Assembly: GCF_003610455.1 (NCBI RefSeq)
Contig: NZ_RAQK01000001.1
Location: 682,001 to 746,000, forward strand
Direction: 5' to 3'
Length of the DNA: 64,000 nt
Source of the DNA: Sulfitobacter guttiformis
GTDB lineage: Bacteria > Pseudomonadota > Alphaproteobacteria > Rhodobacterales > Rhodobacteraceae
The number at the start of each line of letters is the position of its first letter. Position 1 is the stretch's first letter. The position numbers and the translations under genes are program-made. Of the stretch, positions 17,811 through 27,764 are shown one piece after another. The notes beneath the pieces were generated by a model. It was given only the letters and a program-made list of their open reading frames with translations. It made no database searches and was not told the origin of the DNA.

Positions 17811-18434
17811 TCAGAAAGCCGGCACAAGCCCGCCGATTTCCAGAATAGACCGCAAAACCTCCCGCGTCCCCTCGCCGTGCCGCAAAGCGCAAAACACAAA
17901 TGGCCGCCCGCCGCGCATTTTTTCGCAATCACGCCGCATCACGTCAAGCGAGGCACCAACGTGAGGTGCCAGATCGGTTTTGTTGATGACCAGAACATCG
18001 GATTTCGTGAGGGCAGGCCCACCTTTTCGGGGGATATCCTCGCCTGCGGCCACATCAATCACATAGATGGTAACATCGGCCAGTTCGGGACTGAAGGTCG
18101 CTGACAGGTTGTCGCCGCCGCTCTCAATCAGGATAATATCCAGATCGGCATGGCGGCTGCGCATCTGGGCAATCGCAGCCAGATTAATCGAGGCATCCTC
18201 GCGTATCGCAGTGTGCGGGCAGCCCCCTGTTTCAACACCGATAATGCGATCTTGCGGAAGTATTTGCATCCGCATCAGCGCTTCGGCATCTTCCTGTGTA
18301 TAGATATCGTTGGTTATCACTCCGATGGAATAATCGGGCTGCAAAGCACGGGCCAGACAAGCGGTGAGAGTTGTTTTACCCGCACCCACAGGACCGCCAA
18401 TGCCAATGCGCAAAGGACCGTTAAGCTGGCTCAT
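17811..18434 (-). CDS. ureG: urease accessory GTPase UreG
   Basis: UreG, 207 aa, hydrolyses GTP to drive nickel delivery to urease. It shows the P-loop [11 protein letters not shown] at residues 14-24, the metal-binding Cys-Pro-His in [35 protein letters not shown], and the base-recognition motif [13 protein letters not shown]. It is the last gene of the urease operon, and its start overlaps the ureF stop by ATGA (18431-18434). Confidence 0.97.
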   Translation of the reverse strand: MSQLNGPLRIGIGGPVGAGKTTLTACLARALQPDYSIGVITNDIYTQEDAEALMRMQILPQDRIIGVETGGCPHTAIREDASINLAAIAQMRSRHADLDIILIESGGDNLSATFSPELADVTIYVIDVAAGEDIPRKGGPALTKSDVLVINKTDLAPHVGASLDVMRRDCEKMRGGRPFVFCALRHGEGTREVLRSILEIGGLVPAF

Positions 18435-19090
18435 GATCGGAATATCCTTGGCTGTAACGTTTCATGGTGCATCGCGACAATGTCCGACAAAAATGCGGTC
18501 CCCGCCAGATCGTCGAGAGTGCTGCTGCGGGTCGCATTTGCAATCTCGCTGCACAATGGTGTGAGTGCAGCCAAAACGCCCTGCCCCTCGGTCTGTCCCA
18601 GAGGTACAGCGCGCACCGCAGCAGAAACCAGATTGGCGGCGAAAGACTGAAGATAAAGCACGGCGGTGAAATCAATATCGATGCCCATGCGCGCCGCGGC
18701 CTGTCCCACGGCGACAGGATAACAGAGCGGTTCCTCCTCGCCCGAGGCGAGGGCCGCGCCCCCCCAGATTGCAGCGGTCGTGCGATTAAAGGCATCCCCC
18801 TGCAGGCAGGTCTCTAACACCCTTTCCGCAGAGGCAGACACAGCCAAGGCCGCATGGTTGACGCGCTCGATTTTGCCACCGGCGGCGTAAGCGGCACGCA
18901 ACAAAATGCAATCGTTGCGCCCGCTGCCATGGGCCAGAACATCCGCCAACCAATCGCCAAGCTTTGGCGCATTGGCGATTGCGCCGCTCTGGATCGCCGC
19001 CTCAAGGCCATGCGAATAGGCAAAAGAGCCCACCGGAAATGCGGGAGACAACCATTGCGCCAGCATCAGCACATCGCGTTCAGTGCTCAT
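18431..19090 (-). CDS. ureF: urease accessory protein UreF
   Basis: UreF, 219 aa, is the helical chaperone that bridges UreD and UreG during nickel insertion. The characteristic N-terminus [20 protein letters not shown] and the segment AYAAGG are present. I placed the start at the ATG at 19090 (MSTERDV), which overlaps the end of ureE by 11 bp; an upstream in-frame start at 19129 would extend far into ureE. It sits between ureE and ureG in the operon. Confidence 0.94.
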   Translation of the reverse strand: MSTERDVLMLAQWLSPAFPVGSFAYSHGLEAAIQSGAIANAPKLGDWLADVLAHGSGRNDCILLRAAYAAGGKIERVNHAALAVSASAERVLETCLQGDAFNRTTAAIWGGAALASGEEEPLCYPVAVGQAAARMGIDIDFTAVLYLQSFAANLVSAAVRAVPLGQTEGQGVLAALTPLCSEIANATRSSTLDDLAGTAFLSDIVAMHHETLQPRIFRS

Positions 19091-19553
19091 GGGCCGTCGC
19101 AACATGCTCATGACTATGGGTCCGACCATGCCCGTATGCCCCGCCTTCAGGGGTAAACGCAGCGGTCAGCGGCTCGACCACAGCACCCAGATGCTCAAGC
19201 ATATGACCAATCACAGGGTCAGCCTGTATCAACAGATGGTCGGCATTGATCTGGCAGGGCGTATGGCGGTTGCCGACGTGCCACGCCAACCGCACAAGAT
19301 CCGGACCGGAAATCTTATAAAGCGCCTCGACGCGCGCGGTGATCTGGACAAGCGCACCCGTCTCAAGTTCCAGTGCGTCCCCGTCATCAAGTGAGGCTGT
19401 CTGCGCCAGATCGACCACAAATGCCTCGCCCTCGACTGTCTCCAGACGTTTACGGCGCAGAAATCTGTCGCTGTAATCAAGCGCGCACAGGGTTGCAGGG
19501 CCACTCCACTGCCCCTTTCGGTGCAGGATTTGGGCGATGGGGAGTTTCGTCAT
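19080..19553 (-). CDS. ureE: urease accessory nickel metallochaperone UreE
   Basis: UreE, 157 aa, delivers Ni2+ to the urease apo-complex. The peptide-binding domain (about residues 1-70) is followed by the metal-binding domain with WHVGNRHTPCQI and a central histidine in LIQADPVIGHMLEHLG. The C-terminal tail is histidine-rich ([15 protein letters not shown]), typical of nickel-storing UreE proteins. Nine bases separate it from ureC. Confidence 0.95.
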   Translation of the reverse strand: MTKLPIAQILHRKGQWSGPATLCALDYSDRFLRRKRLETVEGEAFVVDLAQTASLDDGDALELETGALVQITARVEALYKISGPDLVRLAWHVGNRHTPCQINADHLLIQADPVIGHMLEHLGAVVEPLTAAFTPEGGAYGHGRTHSHEHVATAHEH

Positions 19554-19562
19554 ATCAACCTC

Positions 19563-21272
19563 TTAGAACATGAAATATCGTTGAGCCATCGGCAGCACTT
19601 CGGCCGGCTGGCAGGTGAGTAGAACACCGTCGGCACGCACCTCGTATGTCTCTGGATGGACCTCGATCTGCGGCAGTGCGTTATTCAGGATCATGTCTGC
19701 CTTACCAATGGTTCGTGTATTTCTGACGGCCACGGTTTGCTTGCTCAGACCCAGAGTGGCGGCGATGCCCGCATCCTGCGCAGCACCCGACACAAAGCTG
19801 ACCGAGCTGTGGCGCAGTGCAGTGCCGAACGCGCCAAACATCGGGCGACTATAGACAGGCTGGGGCGTGGGAATCGAGGCATTGGGATCGCCCATCTGCG
19901 CGACGACAATCGTCCCGCCCATCAACACCATTTCCGGCTTTACTCCAAAGAACGCAGGGTTCCACAACACCAGATCTGCGCGTTTGCCGATGGCGATATC
20001 GCCCAGAACGTGGCTCACACCCTGTGCGATGGCGGGGTTGATTGTGTACTTGGCGATATAGCGGCGCACGCGCATATTGTCGTTGTCGCCTGTCTCTTCG
20101 GGCAGGCGGCCGCGCTGTTTGCGCATCTTGTCAGCGGTCTGCCATGTGCGGATCAGCACCTCACCCACGCGGCCCATCGCCTGTGAATCGCTTGCGATAA
20201 TTGAAAATGCGCCGATGTCGTGCAGGATATCCTCTGCCGCGATCGTCTCGCGCCGGATCCGGCTCTCGGCAAACGCGATGTCTTCGGGAATGGACTTATC
20301 TAGGTGATGACAGACCATAAGCATGTCGAGATGCTCTTCGAGTGTGTTGACAGTAAATGGCCGTGTCGGGTTCGTTGATGATGGCAGCACATTGGCATCG
20401 CCGCAGATTTTGATAATGTCCGGCGCATGCCCGCCTCCTGCCCCTTCGGTGTGAAAGGCGTGGATCGTGCGGCCCTTCATTGCTGCGACCGTATGCTCGA
20501 CGAATCCGCTTTCGTTGAGGGTGTCGGTATGGATCATCACCTGAACATCCATATCGTCAGCCACTGACAGGCAGCAGTCGATTGCGGCGGGCGTGGTGCC
20601 CCAATCCTCGTGAAGCTTGAGCGCGCAGGCACCGCCCTTGACCATCTCGACCAGCGCCTCAGGCTGGCTGGCGTTACCTTTGCCCGAAAGGCCGATGTTC
20701 ATGGGAATACCGTCAAATGCCTGCAACATCCGCCCGATGTGCCAGGGTCCCGGTGTGCAGGTGGTGGCCAGCGTGCCATGCGCAGGACCGGTTCCACCGC
20801 CAAAACAGGTCGTAACGCCCGAATGCAAGCTGTCCTCCATCTGCTGCGGACAGATGAAATGGATGTGGCTGTCCATTCCGCCTGCGGTAAGTATCCGTCC
20901 CTCGCCCGCAATAACTTCGGTGCCCGGCCCGACGATGATCGTGACCCCAGATTGCGTATCGGGATTACCCGCTTTGCCGATCGCATGGATCAGCCCGTCC
21001 TTGAGGGCGACATCCGCTTTATATATCCCCGAATGATCCACAATAAGCGCGTTGGTGATAACGGTATCGACCGCCCCGCCGGCACGGGTCACCTGGGATT
21101 GTCCCATACCATCGCGGATCGTCTTGCCCCCACCGAATTTCACTTCTTCGCCGTAGGTGGTGAGATCACGCTCCACCTCGATGATGAGGTCGGTGTCTGC
21201 AAGACGCAAACGATCGCCGGTGGTGGGACCATACATCGCTGCATACTGGGCGCGGGGGATTTGAACAGGCAT
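19563..21272 (-). CDS. ureC: urease alpha subunit
   Basis: UreC, 569 aa, is the catalytic subunit that hydrolyses urea to ammonia and carbamate. Nickel ligands are visible in [14 protein letters not shown] (His-x-His) and in the segment with the carbamylated lysine [20 protein letters not shown]. The mobile flap is [25 protein letters not shown], with the Cys-His pair at MVCHHLD. I chose the ATG at 21272 ([20 protein letters not shown]), the usual UreC start; a longer reading to 21374 lies inside the preceding gene. It is complete and should be active. Confidence 0.97.
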   Translation of the reverse strand: MPVQIPRAQYAAMYGPTTGDRLRLADTDLIIEVERDLTTYGEEVKFGGGKTIRDGMGQSQVTRAGGAVDTVITNALIVDHSGIYKADVALKDGLIHAIGKAGNPDTQSGVTIIVGPGTEVIAGEGRILTAGGMDSHIHFICPQQMEDSLHSGVTTCFGGGTGPAHGTLATTCTPGPWHIGRMLQAFDGIPMNIGLSGKGNASQPEALVEMVKGGACALKLHEDWGTTPAAIDCCLSVADDMDVQVMIHTDTLNESGFVEHTVAAMKGRTIHAFHTEGAGGGHAPDIIKICGDANVLPSSTNPTRPFTVNTLEEHLDMLMVCHHLDKSIPEDIAFAESRIRRETIAAEDILHDIGAFSIIASDSQAMGRVGEVLIRTWQTADKMRKQRGRLPEETGDNDNMRVRRYIAKYTINPAIAQGVSHVLGDIAIGKRADLVLWNPAFFGVKPEMVLMGGTIVVAQMGDPNASIPTPQPVYSRPMFGAFGTALRHSSVSFVSGAAQDAGIAATLGLSKQTVAVRNTRTIGKADMILNNALPQIEVHPETYEVRADGVLLTCQPAEVLPMAQRYFMF

Positions 21273-21282
21273 GGACGCTCCT

Positions 21283-21603
21283 TCAGGACTGAGAGAATTT
21301 CGGGCCGCGTTTCGCGAGGCGTTCGGAGTTGGCGCGTGTTTTACGGCGCACCGGTTTGATCGCGGCAGCAACAACCTGATCGGGGGATTTCCCCGCCATG
21401 ACAGACCGGTTTGCGGCCACTAGGCTTTGTGCAGCTGCTTGTACTTTTTCGCTCACCATCCGGTCATTTTCGGATTTGGTCACTGACCATATGCCCGCCA
21501 TTCCCCAAAGGCGCATGGCAATAACCGCATTCGCTTCTGCCGCCATCAGGCCAAGCTGGATAGCATTGCGAAAGAAATCGGGCTGCTTCTTGGTCGTTGG
21601 CAT
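21283..21603 (-). CDS. small conserved protein embedded in the urease operon ('antifreeze-like')
   Basis: This 106-aa protein is alanine-rich and helical: [35 protein letters not shown], then a stretch ending in a basic tail [19 protein letters not shown] recall similar proteins in roseobacter urease operons, some labelled 'antifreeze protein type I', a label that reflects composition and not function. The gene begins at 21603 in a TAATG overlap with the ureB stop and ends 10 bp before ureC, so it is clearly part of the operon. It shows a phasin-like helical look, but the role is unknown. Confidence 0.8.
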   Translation of the reverse strand: MPTTKKQPDFFRNAIQLGLMAAEANAVIAMRLWGMAGIWSVTKSENDRMVSEKVQAAAQSLVAANRSVMAGKSPDQVVAAAIKPVRRKTRANSERLAKRGPKFSQS

Positions 21604-21908
21604 TACAAATCCCCCATCACGGCGCCGTTAAAACCGAACACCCGCCGCGCCCCGCCAATCGGAATAAGCTGGACCTCACGCCGCTGGCCAGGCTCGAAAC
21701 GAACCGCAGTGCCGGACGCGATATCAAGGCGCAGCCCATGGGCAGCAGCACGGTCAAACGCGAGAGCTGGGTTCGTCTCGGCAAAATGGTAGTGACTGCC
21801 GACCTGAACGGGACGGTCGCCGGTATTGGCGACCATGAGCGTAATCGCCTCCACCCCAGCATTGAGGGTCAGCGTACCGGCGGCAGGAAAGAGTTCTCCG
21901 GGGATCAT
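21603..21908 (-). CDS. ureB: urease beta subunit
   Basis: UreB, 101 aa, is a structural subunit of urease. The family pattern is plain: [18 protein letters not shown], then [40 protein letters not shown] and [14 protein letters not shown]. It lies 9 bp after ureA and overlaps the next gene by one base. Confidence 0.97.
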   Translation of the reverse strand: MIPGELFPAAGTLTLNAGVEAITLMVANTGDRPVQVGSHYHFAETNPALAFDRAAAHGLRLDIASGTAVRFEPGQRREVQLIPIGGARRVFGFNGAVMGDL

Positions 21909-21917
21909 CGCGTGTTC

Positions 21918-22220
21918 CTATCTTATCGGGTTATGGACGGTGACCAGTTTGGTGCCATCGGGAAAGGTCGCCTCGACCTGTACTTCGTGGATCATCTCCG
22001 CGATCCCCTCCATACACTGGTCGCGGGTTACAACGTGGCCGCCAGCCTGCATCATATCCGCGACCGAGCGGCCATCACGTGCCCCCTCGACCACAGCATC
22101 GGTGATGAGTGCGATTGCTTCGGGGTGGTTGAGTTTTACCCCTCGCGCCAGCCGTTTGCGCGCGACTTCGGCGGCCATGGCGATCAGTAGTTTGTCTTTT
22201 TCACGAGGGGTCAGTTGCAT
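21918..22220 (-). CDS. ureA: urease gamma subunit
   Basis: UreA, 100 aa, is the small structural subunit. It starts [20 protein letters not shown] and contains [20 protein letters not shown] and a C-terminus with [14 protein letters not shown], all diagnostic. It follows ureD by 3 bp. Confidence 0.97.
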   Translation of the reverse strand: MQLTPREKDKLLIAMAAEVARKRLARGVKLNHPEAIALITDAVVEGARDGRSVADMMQAGGHVVTRDQCMEGIAEMIHEVQVEATFPDGTKLVTVHNPIR

Positions 22221-22223
22221 GGC

Positions 22224-23027
22224 TCAAAGTCTCCAGGAGATCGGTAAACTGTTTTTGGACAGGTGCTGCAAAACGGGGATCAGGCTGCGGCGCAACTCAA
22301 AACTATCACTGGCGAGCAAGCGGATCACCAACAAATCCGGCGTCAGTACACTTGCCCCTGCGGTAAGGGGCAGCAGGGCGCGCACGGCCTTCAATTGCAT
22401 CTGCGCATCAGGGGCCACCATGATGACACTGGCCATCGCCCCTGCGCCATTTGCAATCGCTGGACGGGCCAGATGGGCGGCGGCGTCACCGTTCAGGTCC
22501 ATGCCGTCAATATAGACCGGACGGCCCGCGCGGGTGATCCGGATTCGATCGCGAAACATCACATCGCGCAGCACCTCCGGCATGGCCGCACGCCCGAACA
22601 CCACCGGTTCTACCATCAAGAGCTGCGCCTGTGCAGAAAGTTCAATTTGCAGGCGGCGGTCCAGCGCACAGCGGTCAAACAGTATCAACTCTTGGGGGAG
22701 CCACATCAGGCTTGCGCCATCCTCCACCGATAGAGTGGCGGTAACACGGCCAATCTCGCCGCTTTGAGCGCGGTAGGCGCGCTCGGCCGCTTGGGTGGTC
22801 ATGGTCAGGGCAGCGCCAGACTGTACCTCGACCTGAAGCGAAAAGCAGTCACCGCCCGTGACTCCCCCTGCCGTATTTACAACAATCGCCTCGGCATGAG
22901 GGCTATAGGTCTGCGGAAAAACCAGTTTAAGCGAGCCTGACTGTCGCAGATCCCTAAGACGGGTCGTGCCGCTATCATCACCGTAAACACACAGCTTTCC
23001 ACTTCCCAGCGCACGCGGCTGGGCCAT
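22224..23027 (-). CDS. ureD: urease accessory protein UreD
   Basis: UreD, 267 aa, is the scaffold that binds apo-urease and channels nickel from UreG/UreF. Family features include LKLVFPQTYSPHAEAIVVNT, then AGGVTGGDCFSLQVEVQ, LTMTTQAAERAYRA and LMWLPQELILFDRCALDRRL. It is the first gene of the operon ureD-A-B-orf-C-E-F-G. No nickel or urea transporter gene is present in the window. Confidence 0.95.
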   Translation of the reverse strand: MAQPRALGSGKLCVYGDDSGTTRLRDLRQSGSLKLVFPQTYSPHAEAIVVNTAGGVTGGDCFSLQVEVQSGAALTMTTQAAERAYRAQSGEIGRVTATLSVEDGASLMWLPQELILFDRCALDRRLQIELSAQAQLLMVEPVVFGRAAMPEVLRDVMFRDRIRITRAGRPVYIDGMDLNGDAAAHLARPAIANGAGAMASVIMVAPDAQMQLKAVRALLPLTAGASVLTPDLLVIRLLASDSFELRRSLIPVLQHLSKNSLPISWRL

Positions 23028-23351
23028 ACCTGTTTCGGGTAGCTCTATCTGGCGCGACTGGTTGATGAAAAGCCCCGAGCGTTAAGGTGGCAGGCAAAAT
23101 TTTCGCCCCGTCATGCGACGAAAATGCATGTTTTGACGCCCGAACATCCACCAAAATCGTGCAGATGTTCAAATATAGGGCGCGATCACAAGTAAAAGCC
23201 CAATCTTTCAGCATCCCTGTAAGTTCCAAACCATGACAGCGCAGGTGCAGAGCGTTCTCCTGCTTTGTGTCGGCCATTCCGACGGCGAATCGCAATTGGG
23301 AAGGTCCAACATCGTGCGTCCGCGTTGGTGAGAAACCTAAGGCCTGAGAGG
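23028..23351. other. intergenic region upstream of the urease operon
   Basis: About 324 bp separate ureD from the convergently placed end of the mscS-type gene on the same strand. It should hold the urease promoter. I saw no convincing gene, no repeat and no clear NtrC or sigma-54 site. Confidence 0.5.
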
Positions 23352-24167
23352 TCAGGCTTGGACCGCATGGGTGGCCGCTACCTCCCGACCGCCAGCTTCG
23401 AAGATCGCCTGTTTACCACGTTCGGTCATGTCACTGACAAACAAAAACTGGTCGCGCAGGTCGAACGGATACGCCTTGAGCTGGTAGTGACTGCCGTGAG
23501 GCGTCTGTTCGAGCATGACGAGGGGGAATTTCTTCCAGTCGAGGTAGGCACTGCTCAATGCAACGTCCTGCAAGGCAGACCTTATCACTGTGGCATCGTG
23601 ATCCGGCATAAGGTAAAAATGCGCGACGCACATCAGTGTACGCGCACCGTCGTTTGCGGTTGAAATATTCTCGGTCCAGATATGCGCATGCGGCACCGTT
23701 ATGATGTTGTCGTCAGCCGTCAAAATACGAAGACTGCGAAGGCCTACGGACTGTACCTCGCCGTAATCGCCCTTGATCTCGACCCAGTCGCCGGGGCGGT
23801 ACGGTTTTTCGACAATAGCGACCACACCCGCCACCAGACTGCTCACATAGTCCTTGAAGGCAAAGCCGATTGCGACACTCGCCGCTCCTGCGATCACCAG
23901 AAAATTCTGGAACGTCACATTAAAAATAATCGGAATGATCCAGACAATGGCCATAACCATCAACAAAAGGCGTGCAATCGGAACAGCCCCCAGCATCAGG
24001 AGGCGCATCTGCTGGGGGCCGCGTTCTGCCAGATAGGGTGCCGCTTTGCGTACCGTCAGGATTGCCAGCCACGTTCCAACAATGACGAAAATGATTTCTG
24101 AAAAGCTGATATCCTGAAAATCGTTGATCAGTTTTACGGCCTTTTCGGCGCCGGTATCTTGTTCCAT
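23352..24167 (-). CDS. mechanosensitive ion channel, MscS family
   Basis: This 271-aa small-conductance mechanosensitive channel has three membrane spans at about residues 22-42, 62-90 and 95-130. The pore helix is FLVIAGAASVAIGFAFKDYV, followed by the family signature of the beta domain (EKPYRPGDWVEIKGDYGEV) and DDNIITVPHAHIWTENI. A cytoplasmic C-terminal domain completes it. It opens on membrane tension to release solutes. The gene starts 2 bp after an unknown 394-aa gene, so the two are translated together. Confidence 0.92.
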   Translation of the reverse strand: MEQDTGAEKAVKLINDFQDISFSEIIFVIVGTWLAILTVRKAAPYLAERGPQQMRLLMLGAVPIARLLLMVMAIVWIIPIIFNVTFQNFLVIAGAASVAIGFAFKDYVSSLVAGVVAIVEKPYRPGDWVEIKGDYGEVQSVGLRSLRILTADDNIITVPHAHIWTENISTANDGARTLMCVAHFYLMPDHDATVIRSALQDVALSSAYLDWKKFPLVMLEQTPHGSHYQLKAYPFDLRDQFLFVSDMTERGKQAIFEAGGREVAATHAVQA

Positions 24168-24169
24168 CG

Positions 24170-25354
24170 TTATAGCCTGTCCATCGAATAGCCCGCATTC
24201 GCAAGTTCGCGCCTGATTGTGGGATAGGCCGCTGGAAGGCAGGACAGCAACCCGTTTTCGAGTTTTACGAAACCCGCGCGCATCAGTGTCTCGACAAGAT
24301 TGATCTGACTGCCGAAAGGAACTGTCAGGCTCAAATGCTCAACCGAGAGCGCACCGTGGATCAGCAAGGAATGAAAGATGAGAAGCGCGTTCTGGCGCTG
24401 GGCGGTCGGCATCACAAAATCCTCAAGTTCCGCGATCCAGATCATATCGTCATCGTCATCTTCAACTTTAGCGCCAGCTTCGGTTTCTGTCGTGTCCGCC
24501 TCACGGGTTTCACGCAGGCTGTGCCGCCAAAGGCTCCACGCGACCCAGGGAATACCAAGACTGCGCGCTGCAAGCTTTTGAAAGAAATCGCTTTTGATAG
24601 CGCCATCTTCGTCTGTGGCGAAGACGTTCTTCCCACTTTCGGAGATGCGAAAGGCTTTAACTTCAGAGTTTGGGCGGTGTGCCAAACCGGAAAACCAGTG
24701 GTGCAACCGCTCTTTATCGAAGGCTTGAAACGTTACCCCGCCCGGCAGTTGTAAGTCTGCGTCGATGGTGGCGGACAGGTAAGTCCACGCCCAACTGTTA
24801 CATCCTATCACGCAACGCCTCTTGGTTGCTGAAATCGCTGCAAGCAAAAGCCGCACAGTTCTGAGACCTTTCCGATGCCTTAGAAACCAGCGTTCGAGAT
24901 TGGGGATAACAAGTATCCCTTCTCCGCCCAGATCCGGCATCGCCGGTCCCGTCTCTCCGAGTACTTCATCACGTGTCGGCGCATTCAAACAGGTTATACC
25001 CTGACTCTCAGCCCAAGTTTTCACAATCCCAATGTCATCGCAGGGGGGCATGACGATAAGTTGCACCTTGGATCCGGCACGCCCCGCAGCGATCCATGCG
25101 TTCATCGTCAGATCCAACTCATCGAGTAGTTTTCCATAGGCTGGCGGAGCGGCTATGCGGTTTAATCGTTCAAGTGGAATACCTTCAAGCCGGTCAGCAG
25201 CCACCGCAGGTTCATCACCAGAATTCGACCGGAAGACTTCATTCTTGAAGCGGTTGATTGCCAGCCGCAGGCGATCCTCGGTTGGAAGTTTTGGCCATTC
25301 ATAACCACCAAGTGGCACAAATGGCTTGTCTTGGCTCTTGTCTGTCAAACTCAT
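24170..25354 (-). CDS. conserved hypothetical, degenerate AAA/P-loop-like protein coupled to MscS
   Basis: This 394-aa protein appears to have an NTPase-like layout without a functional P-loop. A hydrophobic strand VQLIVMPPCDDIGIVKTWAE (from residue 97) sits where Walker A would be. GILVIPNLERWFLRHRKGL (about 146-164) sits where Walker B would be. RCVIGCNSWAWTYL resembles a sensor-1 strand. The C-terminal 80 residues look like a winged helix (LLIHGALSVEHLSLTVPF...). Between them is an acidic stretch EDDDDD. No signal peptide is seen. Function unknown; the 2-bp gap to the channel gene points to a joint role. Confidence 0.72.
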   Translation of the reverse strand: MSLTDKSQDKPFVPLGGYEWPKLPTEDRLRLAINRFKNEVFRSNSGDEPAVAADRLEGIPLERLNRIAAPPAYGKLLDELDLTMNAWIAAGRAGSKVQLIVMPPCDDIGIVKTWAESQGITCLNAPTRDEVLGETGPAMPDLGGEGILVIPNLERWFLRHRKGLRTVRLLLAAISATKRRCVIGCNSWAWTYLSATIDADLQLPGGVTFQAFDKERLHHWFSGLAHRPNSEVKAFRISESGKNVFATDEDGAIKSDFFQKLAARSLGIPWVAWSLWRHSLRETREADTTETEAGAKVEDDDDDMIWIAELEDFVMPTAQRQNALLIFHSLLIHGALSVEHLSLTVPFGSQINLVETLMRAGFVKLENGLLSCLPAAYPTIRRELANAGYSMDRL

Positions 25355-25506
25355 CGTATCCCGTCTATGTTGAACATGGTCAACAACCTACCTCTGCCTT
25401 TCAAATCGGATCGGTCGCACACTGCGGCAATCCCCTTTGCAAGGCAGCATCCGCAATTTGGCCACCCGATGTCAACGGGCGGCCATAGGGTACCGACACC
25501 GGATCG

Positions 25507-26652
25507 TCAGGCTACTTTTTGTGTATTCAGGCGTCCTGACGGAAAGTACGTGCTGATCGCACGACCGTTTCCGGCGGCATAATCATGCGCCACGGCATTC
25601 CAGTCGACCAACGCCGCCTGTGACCAGTCTACCAGACCAGGTCCAGCTTCTGTTCTGCTGTGGGCGTCCTCTGCCACAGAGCGCTGCGAATAATCCACAA
25701 TACGCTGACCTTCGGCAAAATCATTGAGTCCATGATCCCAGCGTTGGCCATTTAAAGTTAGGCCCAGAGTAAGCTTTTTGGGGTTATATTCAGCTGTGAA
25801 TAACGTACCAAAGCCCTGCGCATGCCTGTCTTGGAGCAGCGGGGATTTAAGAAACTGCCGGTTCAGCTTTCGAGGTTTTACACGCAGTTTCTCCAGATGC
25901 GCGCGGCGCTGGAATGTCCGTGTGAACGCGGGGCGTTCAGCGACAGTTTTGCCACTCTGATGATTGGTCGCAACCGCGATTGGCATTTGCGTCATCCCAC
26001 CACCCGGTGCCAACTCGACGCTGGCTGTCCGGCCAGACGCATCCGCAAGAACCAGATTGTACGCCATGTGGGAAGGCACCCGTTTTAACGCAACCAGAGC
26101 TTCATCAACGGTACCGCAGGTTTCCAGAACGTAGCGCAGGATTGTGGTTACGCCAAAGCCCTCCCCGCTCTCGGACCGGCCACCGTAAGCCAGCGCAATG
26201 CTCAACCCGGCGTCGTTAATACCGTCGGATAGGCCCCACAGAAACTCGACCATTCCCATAACGGTCCGCCCCGACCATTTCGTCCGCAGCAGCAACCCCT
26301 CGTTCAGCTGGGGTGATAGATCGTAATTGCGCACCAGACGAACGTCCTTTTTGCTGGCAACCGCAGCAAGGGAACACCCCCCAAGATAGGTAGGTGGGCA
26401 CCATGTCGATAAAAATCGTGCTGCGCGGTCGGACCCGCCTGCAACGATAACCAACCTGTCATAGGTGGCAACAAGCTCGGGCATGTAGCGCTTGAGTGCC
26501 TCCCTGCACTGGTCCCGCGATGGTCCCTGATCCCCGCCGCGCGCAATGAACCATGCCTCATAGGCGGGCCATGACCTGTTCCATCGCGCCGCCCATTTAG
26601 GACCGGGTGTTTCTTCGTTTACGGCATCGAAAGTGAGTGAAAGTTGTGTCAT
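25507..26652 (-). CDS. C45-family autoprocessing peptidase / acyl-CoA:6-APA acyltransferase-like Ntn hydrolase
   Basis: This 381-aa protein is probably made as a precursor. Family members cleave themselves before a cysteine; here the site would be Gly92/Cys93 in PTYLGGCSLAAVAS, leaving a 92-residue propeptide. The residues after it, VRLVRNYDLSPQLNEGL, match the Ntn-hydrolase active-site strand (Arg and Asp), and MVEFLWGLSDGINDAGLSIA follows the choloylglycine-hydrolase/AAT pattern. The expected activity is hydrolysis or transfer of a linear amide. The substrate is unknown. It is next to an esterase gene (gap 1 bp), so they may be co-transcribed. Confidence 0.85.
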   Translation of the reverse strand: MTQLSLTFDAVNEETPGPKWAARWNRSWPAYEAWFIARGGDQGPSRDQCREALKRYMPELVATYDRLVIVAGGSDRAARFLSTWCPPTYLGGCSLAAVASKKDVRLVRNYDLSPQLNEGLLLRTKWSGRTVMGMVEFLWGLSDGINDAGLSIALAYGGRSESGEGFGVTTILRYVLETCGTVDEALVALKRVPSHMAYNLVLADASGRTASVELAPGGGMTQMPIAVATNHQSGKTVAERPAFTRTFQRRAHLEKLRVKPRKLNRQFLKSPLLQDRHAQGFGTLFTAEYNPKKLTLGLTLNGQRWDHGLNDFAEGQRIVDYSQRSVAEDAHSRTEAGPGLVDWSQAALVDWNAVAHDYAAGNGRAISTYFPSGRLNTQKVA

Positions 26653-26653
26653 T

Positions 26654-27736
26654 CTAGATTTCCTTATCGGCAGTGTTATAGAAAAAACGGATCATTTCAG
26701 CGCTGGCATCGGGGCCCTGCGCATCGGTGTAGGAGGCGTTCGAATTTCCGCCTGACCATGCGTGGCCCTGTCCATCAACGGTCCAGTGCTCGACAATGGT
26801 CCGCCCTTGCAGGTCGCTGGAAGTGGTGCAGGTAAACGTGCGTCCCGATGCTTCACCGCTTACAGTAGTCTCGATGCTCTGTGGTCCAGCGTTGTTGACG
26901 GCACGCATGGCAATTGCCGCACCGTTTGACGGGTGCACGGTCGCATCTGCTGTCCCGTGAAACACGATTGTCGGGACAGCGTTGTCGCCCCGAGGGCTGA
27001 CAGGCGTGTCGAGGGCGTTGCCCGCCATGGCAGAAAACGCTGAAGCCACGTCTTTCGCGGCCCCTGCAGGCAAGCCTGAGTGCGCGCCAACACCCGCAAA
27101 AATATCGCTGTAAGTTTCCCCCAGAATAACTGCCATCGCCGCACCGGCTGAAAGACCCGCGACAAACGTCCTGTCGCGATGCACATTATGTTCCTTGCAA
27201 ACCTTTGCAGCGATCCCCGCGAGGATTGCAGGCTCGCCCCTACCGCGCCGCTGGTCGCCTCTGCTGAACCAGTTCCAACACGACTGCGCATTATCCCCGC
27301 GTGATTGTGCCGGATAAACCACCACAAACCGGTGCTTTTCCGCCAATATGTTCATGCCTGTGCCTTCCGCAAAACCTTCGGGGGTCTGCGTGCAGCCGTG
27401 AAGCATCATAATCAGACCCGTGATCCCCTCAGACGCAGAAGCGGGAACATACGTCAGGTATGATCTGCTTCCTGCGGCACAACTGAACGTACTTCGGTTG
27501 AAGTCCGACCCGCTGACAGCTTGGGACGTGGACGCACCTGCCAGATCCGATAGTCCGCGAAGTTTTTCGATCATGCTGTCGAGGGATGGCATACTGTGCA
27601 TCTGCGGTGCTTCCGGTTGGCCGGATCGGGGCGCAAGGCCATGCTGTGCAAGTGTACGTTGGACAAGATCGTGGGCAGCCGACAGGCGTGCGCCATCGGT
27701 CGCCGGGCGCAGCGCGCCGACGTCAAAAAATTTCAT
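26654..27736 (-). CDS. PHB depolymerase-family esterase (LpqC/poly(3-hydroxyalkanoate) depolymerase-like)
   Basis: This 360-aa alpha/beta hydrolase has an oxyanion strand LIMMLHGCTQTPEGFAEGTG, the nucleophile Ser196 in FVAGLSAGAAMAVILG, the acid residue in VFHGTADATVHPSNG and the histidine in VDGQGHAWSGG. It belongs to the Esterase_PHB group, which includes intracellular PHB depolymerases and feruloyl esterases. There is no signal peptide, so it is likely cytoplasmic. The adjacent ribbon-helix-helix gene upstream on the same strand may regulate it. Confidence 0.88.
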   Translation of the reverse strand: MKFFDVGALRPATDGARLSAAHDLVQRTLAQHGLAPRSGQPEAPQMHSMPSLDSMIEKLRGLSDLAGASTSQAVSGSDFNRSTFSCAAGSRSYLTYVPASASEGITGLIMMLHGCTQTPEGFAEGTGMNILAEKHRFVVVYPAQSRGDNAQSCWNWFSRGDQRRGRGEPAILAGIAAKVCKEHNVHRDRTFVAGLSAGAAMAVILGETYSDIFAGVGAHSGLPAGAAKDVASAFSAMAGNALDTPVSPRGDNAVPTIVFHGTADATVHPSNGAAIAMRAVNNAGPQSIETTVSGEASGRTFTCTTSSDLQGRTIVEHWTVDGQGHAWSGGNSNASYTDAQGPDASAEMIRFFYNTADKEI

Positions 27737-27764
27737 GTGGTTTTCCTTTTAAGAGTGGGCAGAT

